From contig JAYKKR010000048.1 in NCBI GenBank assembly GCA_036971615.1, positions 62,001 through 126,000 of the forward strand: 64,000 nt of DNA, written 5' to 3'. The notes under the pieces were generated by a model, which was not told the origin of the DNA, searched no databases, and was given only the letters and a program-made list of their open reading frames with translations. Positions 44,277-57,600 of the stretch are shown in pieces. This DNA comes from Amyloporia xantha (Eukaryota; Basidiomycota; Agaricomycetes; Polyporales; Adustoporiaceae). The first letter of the stretch is position 1. Every line of letters begins with the position of its first letter. The position numbers and the translations under genes are program-made.

Positions 44277-46995
44277 TTACTTTCGTCGCTGCTGCTGTTG
44301 CCACAGCGCGAGCGGCATGTCTTCTTCTTCTGATCGTCGGTGGTTTTGTACAACAGCATGGGCGCTCGTACCCTTCTTGAGCTTGCCATTAACGTGGTGC
44401 ATTGTGGGCACTGGAGGAGCCGCAGAAGCGGAGAGAGATCGGTTTGGTAACCGACCTCCACTATAGGGCTGCTTCTCTTGGGCCGGCGTATAGCGATTGG
44501 GTGGAGGTGATCGCGTCCGGCGAGGGGAAGCAGACGCGGAGGGAGGAGAGGTGGGCGGAGAAGCTGTCCTCGGGGGTGGCGAAGGTGATGAGTGATTACG
44601 AGCGTTCGTAAGCGGTGCAGATCCAGTCGTAGCTAGCCACGTCTGTTCGACTGCAACAGGAGGCATCGCACCCGGCGGCAAATGCGAGCCCACTACCATG
44701 GGAGAGTACTGCTGAGTCTGCACTGGAACATTCCCCATGTTATAGAAGCCACCGTTTGCTGCCTGTGGCTGTGGCTGAACCAGCTGCACTGTAAATGGCG
44801 CAGGAGGAGCTGAAGGCGATCGAGCGGCTGGTGGGGATTGCTGATACGGAGTAGAGTTACCAGCTGAAGTAGGCACAGATGACGTACGACCAAGAGCCGC
44901 TCCTCCTGCCCCATTGACCGACGAGCCGTACGAGTATTCTTGCTCCATGACGCGATGTTGCATTTCATATTGTGGACCACGCACAGGCATCTCTGCTCGT
45001 CGAGCTCCTGGCGGAGGGGAGCCTCCAGGGGACTGCTTGGTGAGACTCCCGCGACGTTGTCTTTCCTTCTGCTCCTGCTCTCTTTCCAGCTTCTCCTTTT
45101 CAGCCCTCTCCCGCTCCTCCTTCTCCTTCTGCTCCCGCTCCTGTTGTTCCTGGTCAGGTGTGGGATTAGGCTGTGCTTGCGCTTGAGGCTGAGCAGTCCC
45201 GTTAGCTTGAGCAGTTGGCGAAGTCTGCGTCTTGTTGATAACGCCAAGATACCAGAACATCAGATTGCTGATCAAGACTTGCTCGTAGAGGGGACGACGA
45301 GGATTAGCAAGTTTGATGTGGCTCAGGCGGTATATCGCTCGCTCTACATGTATAGGGTACCGCGCGTACATCCCAGCGAGCTGCGGTGATGGTGAGGGAA
45401 CATAGCTCTTGGATGACTTTGAAGCACCCAGAAGCGCGGCAGCTGTCTCACGTCCAGACGTACCGATACCAAGCGGCGGAGGGGTATCTTCCTGCTTCTT
45501 CCTGCCACCGAAGAGCGACCCGAAAAAGCCTGTGTCCTTTTCTTTCTCTCGCTCACGGGCGTCCTTATCTTTCTGCTGCTTCTTGCTGCTCTTGTCGCTA
45601 CCCCACTTCCCGAACAGACCCCCCTTCTTGTCCTTCTCTCGCCGATGGTCGGAGGGGCTGGGCGATGGTGGATGGAACGTGGGCGCTTCCTGAAGAGATG
45701 GCCGGGGAGTGCTAGCAACGGCTGGGATTGCAGCCGGCGTCGGTTGAGGAGAGGGTGAACGTGTCAGTGGAGGCTGCTCAGGGACGGGTGCCACGGCTCG
45801 CTGTGGTTGAGGATGGTGTAGAACCGGCGATTCCAACGGTAAGGGAGCTTGTTCCTGCGCATTCTCGGGCGAGTCTGCGTGTGAAGTCGTGGAAGGCGGA
45901 GATGCAGACGACTCTACCGAGGGCTCGGGGGACGCTGTTCTCAGAGCACCTTCGGATTCATCCGGCTCCTCTGTTGCGTATGCATCATAAATAAGAGCTT
46001 CTTCACTGTATGACTCCGGCCGCGGCAAAGAGGGAACTTCCTCGTCGCTCAGAGGTCGCCGGCTCGACTCTGCATGCCCATGGTCACTGGAAGACATGTC
46101 GCTGGAACTTCGCGGCTCTTGCATCGTCTGTGAGCGGGTCACCGATAGTCTCCGACTACGGGTAGCTGTGAACCGATGCGACCCCTCTCCTACCATGCCT
46201 GGCTTTCGGATTTTAGTGCGTGCTGAACGACGGAGTGCTGCGTTTGGCCGAGGAATGACGATAGGAGCGTCGGCGTCGTCACCCATCTCAGGGATATCGT
46301 CCATGCGATCGATGGCTGTGCGTGCACTTCGTTGAGCCTTCACGATGGGCAATGGATAGTAACATACCTGAGGGGGAGACATTGAGACTCAAACTTCTTC
46401 GCAGTACGCTCCGCAGCCTTGACGGATCGTCGCTTTTCGACGCCTCCTCCGCCAGCTCCTCCAGTTTCTGCAGGTCGCTGATCGTCAGTTGCGGTACGGA
46501 GGCGTACACACTCGTTCGGTTGCGCCTGATAGGCACGACCGGTTCCTCGTTTTGCTCCTCCACGCCGTCGTTTGCCGATGGCTTGTACTGCCTGCTGAGC
46601 ATCGATTTCTTCCTCCCCAGCGAGCTGGTGGAAACGCTCGACGTCGAGCGCCCCAAGACGCCAGTCTCATCAGACGGTGTACGAGCATGCTCTTTCAGGA
46701 ATTCCCGGAACTCGGCGGGTGCGATCTCCGGGTGTAGACGAGCGGGGACCCAGAAGAGATGGAATGGATCGTCCTTAGCATCCGCCGAGCCATTGTCACT
46801 GAGCTCTTCATGTGAACTGCTGCTGCTCGAGTCATCTGTAGGGGTCCAGTATCCGGCGGTTGGAGATGGTTGGGATGAAGCACCAGGTAGATCCGGGTCC
46901 AAGATGAGAGAACCAGGACCGCCGGCAGTCGAACGTCTTCTGAGATCACGGAGAGCCTCTACCTCGCGCTGAATCTCGTACTCGGACGGTTGCAT
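44277..46995 (-). CDS. Zds1-family regulator, 888 aa, possible longer N-terminus
   Basis: Exons 46995-46368 and 46315-44277 (2667 nt, 889 codons). Two family blocks are clear: an N-terminal KDDPFHLFWVPARLHPEIAP and the C-terminal Zds domain YPIHVERAIYRLSHIKLANP...LYEQVLISNLMFWYLGV. Budding-yeast Zds1/Zds2 bind protein phosphatase 2A (Cdc55) and affect mitotic entry, polarity and stress signalling; the same role here is inference. Between the blocks is a long disordered Ser/Pro-rich region with a Lys-rich stretch, and after the Zds domain a Gln/Glu-rich coil and proline-rich tail. An upstream exon 47264-47058 (MAPKKILKSALELIRNEV) joins in frame through a 57-bp GT-AG intron with a strong donor (AAG|GTGAGT), so the protein may start there and reach 959 aa. 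Confidence 0.88.
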
Positions 46996-47264
46996 CGCGG
47001 GCTCATTGGGACGACAACAATTAGCTGATTGAGCACTGCCTGCGCCGCATCACTCACCTTGATTTCCAGCACTTCCGCCACGGTGACTGTCGGCGAGAGG
47101 TAGTCGTGGAGGTGGTCGCAATGGACGATGCACGAGACAAGCCGCCTGCTCGACGAAGTAGCTCGCTCACGGGGCACTGGCAGAGGCCGGTGGCGCGGCA
47201 ACCCATGCCGAACCTCATTCCTAATTAATTCTAGCGCCGACTTTAGTATCTTTTTCGGAGCCAT
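46996..47264 (-). other. Candidate first exon and intron of the Zds1-type gene
   Basis: ATG 47264 opens 69 codons ending in AAG before a GTGAGT donor. The acceptor at 47002-47003 leads to CCC GCG and then the ATG at 46995 in the same frame. It may be a real N-terminal exon or a leader with an upstream frame; transcript data would decide. Confidence 0.45.
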
Positions 47265-48740
47265 TCGGGATCGGAATTGACCAATCGTGCCTTGCTGGGT
47301 TACGCAGGCGGTGTCTGTCGGAGTCGATAAAAGGTAAATTGATAAATTTTCACGTAATTTTCCAAGTCTGAAATAGGCAGAAAATGCAGCATGTCGAAAG
47401 TAAATGGGAGACGGATTGGAGCCTCGCTACAGGGCCCGCTGAGGGCGTGGAGCCCATATACCATTAGTGGACCGACTTTTTACATGTGCTTAATGCTGTA
47501 GTATGGAGGATAAATTCGCAGAATTGCTTTTACAAAAAGATGTCGAAGGCAAAGGCAGTTGGCTGATGATATAGCAATAGCAACATTACGTAATATTATA
47601 TTCAATCTCCGATAAACACCCCCTGTGCACACTTCTTCGGCTGGAACGGCTTTAATCTCTGATCGCTTCCACTACAGCTGGCCTTTACTGCTCATAAAAT
47701 CCCCTGTTCGGTCGGACTAGGCGCAAATGATTAATATTCATTACAAACGTAGTAACATGTCAAGAAGAGCGCCATCACCCGTACCTGTTTACGAGAGCTT
47801 TCCTACTTTGTTCTTGAGCGGCGATGTTGACGCCAGATTGTGAACTTACTCTGGTACCAATCAATACTCAATCAACTCATATCTTCTTCATTGTTATTGA
47901 AAATAACGCGTGGCACTTGTGCCATCGGTCCGGTACTAGTTGTATTCGTCGTTATCATGAGACCTTTTAGCAATACGCTGGATGGATAGTCCCGCTGGTA
48001 TCAGTGGTATGTTTTTTCCATATGTCATATAGGCCCCCACAGTCCGAAGCTGGTGCTCTTGTACGACGGACCTGATCGGTGATCCAACTTCCGCAGAGTA
48101 ATGCTATGCAGCGCTTACTTCGGACACCAGAACACGCAGGAAACGTAGATGGCCTTGGACCAATGCTTGCAACATCAAGTGTTTGATGAATGTCCTGTCT
48201 GTGCACAAAGGTGAGGTAGAAATTTATGTTTGGAATTGGAGGACTGTCCTTAGTGGTGAGTCTTTTGATATCAATCAGATCCAGTCACAATGATACTTCT
48301 TCCCGTTTAGTCTTCCGCTTGGCGCACGAGGGAAGGCAAACATACGTGAATGATGTCCGAACAACTTGTGCAACCATCACAATCGTTCACTTCACATTTT
48401 CTTTACTGAGTGGTCATGCACCTCCTCGGACACGACGCTGTGACAGTGCGTTCCTTATTAATGCTGTACCTCGAATAATTCAACAAATCGAACAACCTTT
48501 ATGCCTTCTAGAAACTTTCATTTCGGACCCTCTTGAGTCATTCTGGTGGCTTCGTCAATCATGAAGATTACAGATATCACAGCGGTCCAGGCCCTGGGAG
48601 TAAGGCCAATGTCCGATCGGCAATGTTTCATATACAGGCGCCTAATACACTTGCGCTGTAAGATATATGCAGATCACTTGCTTTTAACGCGCATTTTCTC
48701 GCCGTACGAACAGCACCCACATTTTCTTGACGGTTTCATT
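47265..48740. other. Divergent intergenic region, Zds1-type gene / agmatinase
   Basis: 1.5 kb between two divergent genes, partly AT-rich (47340-47760). Open frames at 47967-48206 and 48226-48564 are weak and not called. Confidence 0.45.
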
Positions 48741-50921
48741 ATGTTCGCGCGGTGTGTGCTCTGTTCATACCTTGGTAGCTTGCCATTCCTCCTGGGGATC
48801 GGATGCGTGAGCTTCACCCTCGCGCAAGAACAAGTTCACGTCGGAGGGCCTTCAACTCATAGTTATAAGACACCGCATAACATCAGCACCGACTTGTTCT
48901 CGGGATCATTGCTACTTGCAGAATCACGAACACAGCAAAGTTGGAATGGGCTGACAACGTTTGCAAGGGCACCACCATTACGATGCCTCGGGGCTGACAT
49001 GGATGTGCTCTACGACGTAGCTGTTCTCGGTATTTCCGTCTTCTCGAAAAGGTCCACCTAGTCTGATTTTTCTGACGAAATATTAATAGGCGCGCCATTT
49101 GATACTGCCACAACGTATCGGTCGGGGTGAGCACTCAGCCTCTGTGGGGATCAATCAGTTATGTTGACATTCTTTCAGAGCTCGGTTCGGCCCAAACGGA
49201 ATCAGACAGGGAGCTCGTCGCCTCGGAATATCGAGAATCAACGTTCCCATGAAAGTCCGCGTCAGCGACTATGTGGATGTGGTCGATTGCGGGGATGTTC
49301 GTGCGTACGCAGAATATCTATAAAATTGGTCTCATGCTCATAGCGTAATGAGCAGCCATGGTTTATACTGACAACAAAGTTGCGTTGCGGCAGCTCGAGT
49401 TTGCCACTTCTATGGTGCTCGCTCGGCCTAGTCTTCGGTCATACGAAGGCACAAGTATAGCAAAAGATGGCCATTTCCATCCTCGTATATTGACCCTAGT
49501 GAGCGTGCCTGCTTTTGATTGAAACATTCTCCGCTATTATCAAAGGGGCTGTACCTCGAGTACTGCTGCACGCATGGTAGTCACGCCAAAGTCTTCTTTT
49601 TTCCCAGAGGAATATGAAATCAGATCAGCGAAGTCTTACTCATTCATTCACAGGGTGGTGATCACACCATCACGCTATCTCTTTTACGCGGAATGGCGAA
49701 AATCTACGGTCCCGTTAGGTAAGTGGTCTCCATCGTCTGCGCTAACAACTGACTATATCACAATATCTAGCGTCGTGCACTTTGACAGCCACATTGGTAA
49801 GTGTTAAATTGTGCGAATTCAATTTGCTCGTCGATACGACCTTCTCTCATCGTAGATACATGGAAACCGAGGAGAATGGTCGGTGACACAGTGTCAACCT
49901 ACGAACGTAGACTGAGCGAGTTCACTTCATAGCCGGATGGACCATGGCTCCCAGATGAGGTGAGTATCCTTCACTACGTACACATGGAATTCTACTAAGA
50001 AATTATGTAGGAAATACCAGTTACCCACGACAACTACTTCTGGCACGCGCATAACGAGAGCCTCCTAGCCGCGAATCATTCCAATATTGTAAGTATACGG
50101 CCAACTCATTCATCTTATCGAGGCTTGATCGACTAGTCGGCTTGTCCCATCCCTATTCTAGCATGTTGGGATTCATGGCGCGCTAGACAGCTGGGAAGAC
50201 TACGAGGACGATTACGAGGCCGGTTTTGTGATCATTCAAGCAGATGAAATTGAAGATATCGGCTATCGCGGTGTCGTGAAGAGAATAAGGGACACGGTAG
50301 GAGACAATCCTGTGTACAGTACGTGCTTCTGCTTGTTCGCTCGGAATATTTCTGATTAGGTACACTTAGTCTCCTTTGATATAGATGTGATAGACCTCGG
50401 GATGGCGCCTGCGTGAGTCAATGTGGATGCATCATGACATGTCTGTAGATGACTCAATAGCGATATTCACAGCACTGGAACGTAGGTGTTCATCATTAAA
50501 TGTCCTATGTGCAGTGAAGTAGTAGTCTTATTTTCGCTCTGCAGCCCCGAGATTGGTGGGTATACCACAAGAGTAAGTCATCGGAATGCCATAATGCTGT
50601 GTTTATCAACCGGGTACCATGAACTGCAGGAGATCAAGAAAATTCTACAAGGCTTAGCCGGCCTGAAAATTGTCGGAGCCGATATTGTCGAAGTGGCACC
50701 AAGTATGCTCTGTTTTCAGTAAGGATGTTCTCGATGACACTGACATAATTCCGTCTTCAACAGGCTATGATTCACAAGGTATGCTGTGTGCACACCCCTT
50801 CTGCGCGAGTTCACTGACCGAATCATCTCCATGATTCGTAGCCGAAATTACCCAAATCGCTGCTGGTAATATTGGATGGGACCTACTTGCTCTGATGGCA
50901 AAGACGCCTTTGGTCGCTTGA
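48741..50921 (+). CDS. Secreted agmatinase-like ureohydrolase, 16 exons, 404 aa
   Basis: Exons: 48741-49029, 49090-49126, 49179-49300, 49356-49498, 49654-49718, 49771-49796, 49856-49878, 49933-49959, 50011-50088, 50162-50318, 50370-50412, 50473-50481, 50545-50572, 50630-50702, 50764-50778 and 50842-50921; total 1215 nt. The arginase/agmatinase fold is clear: GAPFDTATTYRSGARFGP, TLGGDHT, VVHFDSHIDTW, SFDIDVIDLGMAPATGTPE and VGADIVEVAPSYD. The His and Asp residues that hold the two Mn ions are present (GGDH, DSHID, DID). Such enzymes cleave urea from agmatine or related guanidino compounds. The N-terminus (MFARCVLCSYLGSLPFLLGI to TLA) is a signal peptide, so it is probably secreted or vacuolar. 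The usual HGT before the F-W-H block reads HDN here. Substrate is uncertain. Confidence 0.85.
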
Positions 50922-51678
50922 GAGCCAAGTCCATCTGTTAGTATTTATCCAGATACCCACTGGTAGAGTCCTAGTTGCTGTAGTAACTGCGATGCGAGAT
51001 GCCCGAAGTTGGCTGTTGGAAAATAGTCATCACGCTATGGAAAGGAGGCGTCGGCGCATTTATATTCGGATCGAGGGACTGAAGACTGACGTCGGAGTCT
51101 TGAGGTCAGTATCCTGCATGGTGTCAGTGATCCTGAATAAATTCAAGTGTACGGGTGAATGGGCGTTTAGCGCGCATCACCGCGCGGTGGCGACCGTCCC
51201 CTTGGGAGTCCTGTCAATGGGACATTCAAGTTTGCAATCGGAGAGTGTTAACTTTTACTCTCAGTGTACAGACCTCCCTCAAGTCAATTGTGCGTTGCGT
51301 TAATCGGACTGGTCAAAATGCTGCAGCGCCTACAGACTAAAATATTGTGACTGGCGTATACATAGTGTACATGCATCTAATCACACGCCTTCGGTTCCCT
51401 GAGTCCTGACTTATTCTCGATCTCTCCCCACAACATTTCAGTGACGAAAACGAGCCTTCTGTCCTCGCCTACATTTCGCAGTCTACATCGAAGGAAACGA
51501 ATTTACTTCCAGCGTGTTCAAGGCGTGTCTCGCCCCAGCTGAATTCCCCCCACAAATGTGCTTACGTAAGCCTCAATGGTTGGGGAAGGCCGGCTGCAAA
51601 TGTCTTTTAGCCAGAGCCTGAACGCTCCCAAATTGCTCTGCAGTCATCGGCCAGCTGTCCTCTTCATTGGATCTGACT
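50922..51678. other. Region upstream of ACC1
   Basis: 757 bp between the agmatinase stop and the ACC1 start; includes the ACC1 promoter and 5' leader. A pyrimidine-rich tract ending CAACATTTCAG (about 51420-51443) could be the acceptor of a leader intron. No gene called; the frame at 50992-51303 is unsupported. Confidence 0.4.
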
Positions 51679-54600
51679 ATGGTGTCCTACGATCATTCCC
51701 GAGTCTCGCAGTTCATCGGTAAGTCTTACTTAGCTTCGGTAGGGAACGCGGCCACATGACTACTTCGACATAGGCGGTAATACTCTCGACAAGGCCCCAT
51801 CGGGACCTGTATCTGATTTTGTGAAAAGCAATGGCGGACATACAGTCATCACGAAGGTGCGCAGTGATCTAAACACTACCGTAGGACAAGTTGACTGACA
51901 TCGCGACTGCAGGTTCTCATCGCCAACAACGGTCGGTGTATCCTGGAGTTGGCTTCTGCCATTGTGCTGACCGTCCTACCTAGGTATTGCTGCCGTCAAG
52001 GAAATTCGGTCAATCAGACAATGGAGCTACGAAACTTTCGGAACCGAGCGTGCAGTCGAGTTCACGGTCATGGCGACTCCAGAGGACCTCAAGGTGAATG
52101 CTGAATACATTCGCATGGCCGACCGCTACGTCGAAGTACCCGGTGGCTCGAATAACAACAATTACGCGAATGTCGATCTTATTGTAGACGTTGCCGAACG
52201 GGCGGGAGTGCACGCTGTATGGGCTGGCTGGGGACATGCGTCAGAGAACCCGCGTCTTCCAGAGACTCTGGCAGCAAACAAGATAGTGTTTATCGGTCCT
52301 CCGGGAAGCGCAATGCGTAGTCTGGGAGACAAGATCTCGAGTACGATCGTGGCTCAGAGCGCAGACGTGCCGACGATGCCATGGTCAGGTTCAGGAATTT
52401 CTGAGACAGAGGTTACAGAGCAAGGTTTTGTGGCTGTGGCGGATGAAGTCTACAAGAAGGCATGTGTGACAAATGTGGAGGAAGGTTTAGCGAGGTCTAC
52501 GGAGATTGGATACCCGGTTATGATCAAGGCCAGTGAGGGTGGAGGAGGAAAGGGAATCAGGAAAGTTGAGGCTCCTGAGCAGTTCAAGAATGCATTTAAT
52601 GCCGTCGCGGGAGAGATTCCTGGTACGCGCACCGCCCTCTTACCATTGTATGTTTACTGACGTTCGTCTTAGGCTCTCCGATCTTCATTATGAAGCTCGC
52701 CGGGCAGGCGCGTCATCTGGAAGTTCAGCTGCTTGCCGATCAATACGGTAATGCTATTTCTCTTTTTGGCCGCGACTGTTCCGTACAGCGTCGTCACCAG
52801 AAGATTATCGAGGAGGCCCCTGTCACGATCGCCAAGCAGGACACATTTGAAGAGATGGAACGCGCTGCTGTCCGATTGGCCAAACTCGTCGGATATGTCA
52901 GTGCTGGTACTGTTGAATGTAAGACTTGCTCGTACTTTATCAGAGTTGACATTAATATGGAAGTCTAGACCTTTATAGTCACGCAGAGGATGTATTCCAC
53001 TTCCTGGAGCTGAATCCTCGTCTTCAAGTTGAACACCCAACGACTGAGATGGTCTCTGGCGTCAATCTCCCCGCGGCTCAGCTTCAAATTGCCATGGGTG
53101 TCCCTCTACATCGTATTCGACATATTCGACAGCTTTACGGTGTTGCACCGAACGGTACATCCGAGATAGACTTCGATATGGTCAACCCTGAGGCGAGCCA
53201 GCTCCAGCGTAAGCCGCGACCCAAAGGACATGTTGTCGCAGTACGAATTACGGCAGAAAACCCCGACGCAGGCTTTAAGCCATCCTCCGGGCTGCTTCAG
53301 GAGCTCAACTTCCGCTCGAGTACGAACGTCTGGGGCTATTTTTCAGTAAGCTCTGCCGGTGGTCTGCACGAGTTCGCAGATTCTCAGTTCGGGCATATCT
53401 TTGCGTACGGCGAAGATCGTGGTGAGAGCAGGAAGAACATGGTTGTCGCGCTGAAGGAACTCAGTATTCGTGGTGACTTCCGGACCACCGTCGAGTATCT
53501 TATCAAGTTGCTTGAGCTCCAGGCATTCCAGGAGAATACCATCACCACGGGCTGGCTTGATTCACTGATCAGTGACAAGCTAACAGCTGAGCGTCCGGAC
53601 GCGACCTTGGCCGTCATCTGCGGTGCTGTTACGAAGGCTCATCTCGCGTCTGAGGCCTCGTGGGGTGAATACAAACGGATTCTGGACAAGGGCCAGGTAC
53701 CATCTCGGGATGTACTGAAAACCGTATTTGGGATCGACTTCATCTACGACAATGTGCGGTACTCCTTTACATGCACTCGGTCGTCCTTGACTACTTGGAC
53801 ATTATACTTGAATGGTGGTCGGACGTTAGTCGGCGCTCGGCCACTTGCTGATGGTGGTCTATTAGTCCTGCTTGATGGAAAGAGTCACTCTGTATACTGG
53901 AGAGAGGAAGTTGGCGCGCTCCGGGTCATGATCGACTCGAAGACGTGCTTGATTGAGCAGGAAAATGACCCTACACAGCTTCGCAGTCCTAGTCCTGGGA
54001 AGCTGGTGCGTTTCCTGGCTGAAAGCGGAGACCACATCAATGCAGGAGAGCAGTACGCAGAAATCGAGGTAAGCATCTATACACCCGTTTGTCTAGATCC
54101 GAGATCTCATCAATCCCCAGGTTATGAAGATGTACATGCCTCTCGTTGCTGCGGAGGATGGTATCGTGCAATTTGTCAAGCAGCCCGGAGTTAGTTTAGA
54201 GCCGGGAGATATCCTCGGTATCCTCACGCTCGATGATCCTGCTCGAGTGAAGCACGCGAAGCCCTTCGAAGGCCTATTGCCGGCAATGGGACCTCCCAGT
54301 GTGATCGGTAACAAAGCTCATCAGCGCATGCATTACTACCTCACCATCCTCAACGACATCCTCGATGGCTTCGACAATCAGGCGATCATGGCTTCTACAT
54401 TCAAGGATCTGATCTCTGCGCTGGAGGACCCTGGCTTGCCCTTCGCTGAAGTAACGGCGATTCTCTCCACGCTTTCCGGCCGTATGTCAGCTAAGCTCGA
54501 GGAGAGTATTCGTTCTGCGATCGAGGCTGCGAGGGGGAAGGGTGCGTCTCCATCCGAATTTCCGGCTGTACGAATCAAGAAACTCCTCGAACATTTCATG

Positions 54601-57600
54601 GAAGACAACGTTCGTCCCCAAGATAGGCCTATGTTCAGGACGCAATTAGGCAGTCTCTTTGACGTCGTTGATCGGTATGCAAGTGGACTGAAGGCTCACG
54701 AGATCGACGTAATCGCTGGCTTGCTGTCTCGCTATGAAGAGACTGAGAAATTGTTTGGAGGGAGCATCGAGGCACGTGTCCTCACACTCCGTGAGCAGCA
54801 CAAGGAAGACTTAGACAAGGTTGCTGCTCTCGTTCTAAGCCACATTATGGCGCATCGGAAGGGAAGGCTGGTCATGATGATTCTCGATCACGTCAAAAAC
54901 AGTGGCGAGACGGTTTCCAATCCGGAGAGCAAGTTGTTCCAAGTCTTACAGGGGCTCGCATCGCTTGAAGCGAGGTATGTATCACGTACCTCAATATCCT
55001 CCGAGTCGATCGAAATACTCTTTGACTAGGTCTTCCACACAAGTTGCATTGAAAGCTCGTGAAGTCCTCATTTCTTGCCAAATGCCTTCGTACGAGGAAC
55101 GTAAAGTGCAAATGGAAGGCATTCTCAAGGCATCAGTCACAAACAGCTTCTATGGCGAGCAAGAGTTTGATATGAAGTCAGTGTCTGCGGTTATGTTTCA
55201 CATATAGTTTCACTTACAACATCACAGGACTCCTTCTGCCGACGTGCTTCGGGAATTGATCGACTCGAGGTACACGGTATACGATGTGCTGCCAACTTTC
55301 TTCAATTTTAACGATCAATGGATAACTTTTGGTATGTGAGAATGTGCTCTTATATCGACGCTCCTAAACGGTCTATCCCAGCTGCTATGGAGGTGTACAT
55401 TAGGCGTGCATACAGAGCGTACAGCTTGTTATCGGTCGACTATGAGGAGGGTGATAGCTTGGATGACGGCGATGCCCCGCATATTGTTACATGGCGTTTC
55501 AATCTGCCTCAATCGCACTCTCCTCCAACAACGCCGAGCCTGTATGTCTGTTTCCCGGTTCTGTCCGAGCACTGATTGACACATGAATTCATTCCAGAAA
55601 CAATACTCCTCGGAGGCAAGGCTCTGTGAGCGATCTCACGTATATGATTAACAGTCACCAGAAGCAGCCGCTTAGAACGGGTGCAATTGCCTCATTCCCG
55701 AACTTCTCTGCTCTGTCGCGCGGTTTCAACAAGGTTGCCGATACTTTGCCCCACTTCGATATTCACGAATTTACCCAACGGTATGGGTCTAATAACCAAC
55801 CTCCTAATGTGCTCAACATGGCGTTGAGAATATTTGACGAAGCGGATGACATGCAGGAGGATGCTTGGTACCACAAGATCCATGAACTAGTCAACGAGCG
55901 GAGTAATGTCCTGGCGCAACGTGGTGTCCGCCGTATCTCCATTCTCCTCTGCAGGCCAGGATTGTATCCTCAATATTTCACCCTGCGCCAGATCGGCTCA
56001 TCGTGGGAGGAAGAGCAAGCAATTCGACACATCGAACCCGCGCTTGCGTATCAGCTTGAATTGAGCCGTCTATCGAACTACAACTTGACCCCATGCTTTA
56101 CAGAGAACAAACAACTTCACTTTTATCATGCGGTTGCCCGCGAAAACCAACTGGACAGCAGATTCTTCATCCGCGCCTTGGTCCGACCGGGCCGCATACG
56201 GGGAGATATGAGCACGGCGAAGTATCTCATATCTGAAACGGACCGTCTCGTTACGAATATACTCGACACGTTGGAAGTGGTCTCTGCGCAGCACCGCAAC
56301 GCAGACGTGAACCACATATTCATGAACTTCATCTACAACCTCCCCGTCACCTACGAGGATGTTCTGGAAGCCATTTCCGGGTTCGTCGAGCGTCATGGCA
56401 AGCGGCTCTGGCGCCTTCATGTCACTAGTTCGGAGATTCGCATTGTTTTGGAAGACAGCGAGGGCAACGTCACACCCATCCGCTGTGTCGTCGAGAACGT
56501 ATCTGGGTTCATTGTCAATTACCACGGCTATCAGGAGATCACGACAGACAAGGGCACAACTATTTTGAAGTCGATCGGCGACAAGGGTCCTCTCCACTTG
56601 CAACCAGTGCACCAAGCTTACCCCACGAAAGAGTCATTGCAGCCCAAGCGCTACCAGGCTCATTTGATTGGTACGACCTACGTCTACGATTTCCCCGACC
56701 TCTTTGCCAAGGCGTTAAGTAATGTCTGGGTAAAAGTACGCGCTCTCAACCCCTCGTTGACGTTGCCGAAGAAGATCCTCGAGTCAAAAGAATTGGTTTT
56801 GGACGAAAACGACCAGCTTCAAGAGGTGGATAGAGCGCCGGGTAACAACGCATGCGGTATGGTGGGGTGGGTCTTCACAATGAGAACGCCCGAATGTCCT
56901 GATAGTCGTCGCGTCGTTGTCATCGCGAACGATATCACGTTCAAGATTGGGTCCTTCGGCCCCATGGAGGATCAATTCTTCTACCTGGCTTCCAAATATG
57001 CTAGGGAGCACGGTCTGCCTCGCATATATCTATCGGCCAACTCTGGTGCTCGGATCGGGTTGGCTGAAGAAGCTATGAGTCTTTTCTCATGCGCTTGGAA
57101 CGACCCAGAACACCCAGAGAAGGGCGTCGACTACCTGTACCTCACGCACGAGAACTTCCTCAAGCTGCAGGAGAAGGCCGCAACTGCTGTCCGCACCGTT
57201 GACATCGAGGAGGCTGGGGAGCTCCGTCATAAGATCACCGACATCATCGGTCTGCAGGATGGTCTGGGTGTAGAGTGTCTTAAGGGTTCGGGCCTCATCG
57301 CCGGAGAGACCTCCCGCGCGTATGACGACATCTTCACCATCACTCTCGTTACCGCGCGATCAGTCGGCATTGGTGCCTACCTTGTCCGTCTCGGTGAACG
57401 CGCTGTTCAAGTCGAGGGCCAGCCCATCATTCTCACGGGTGCGCCCGCCCTCAACAAGGTGCTCGGACGCGAAGTTTATACGTCCAACTTGCAACTCGGT
57501 GGGACGCAGATCATGTACAAGAATGGTGTCTCACATCTCACGGCGAGCAGCGATCTGGAGGGTGCGACACACATCCTTGAGTGGTTGTCATACGTGCCAG

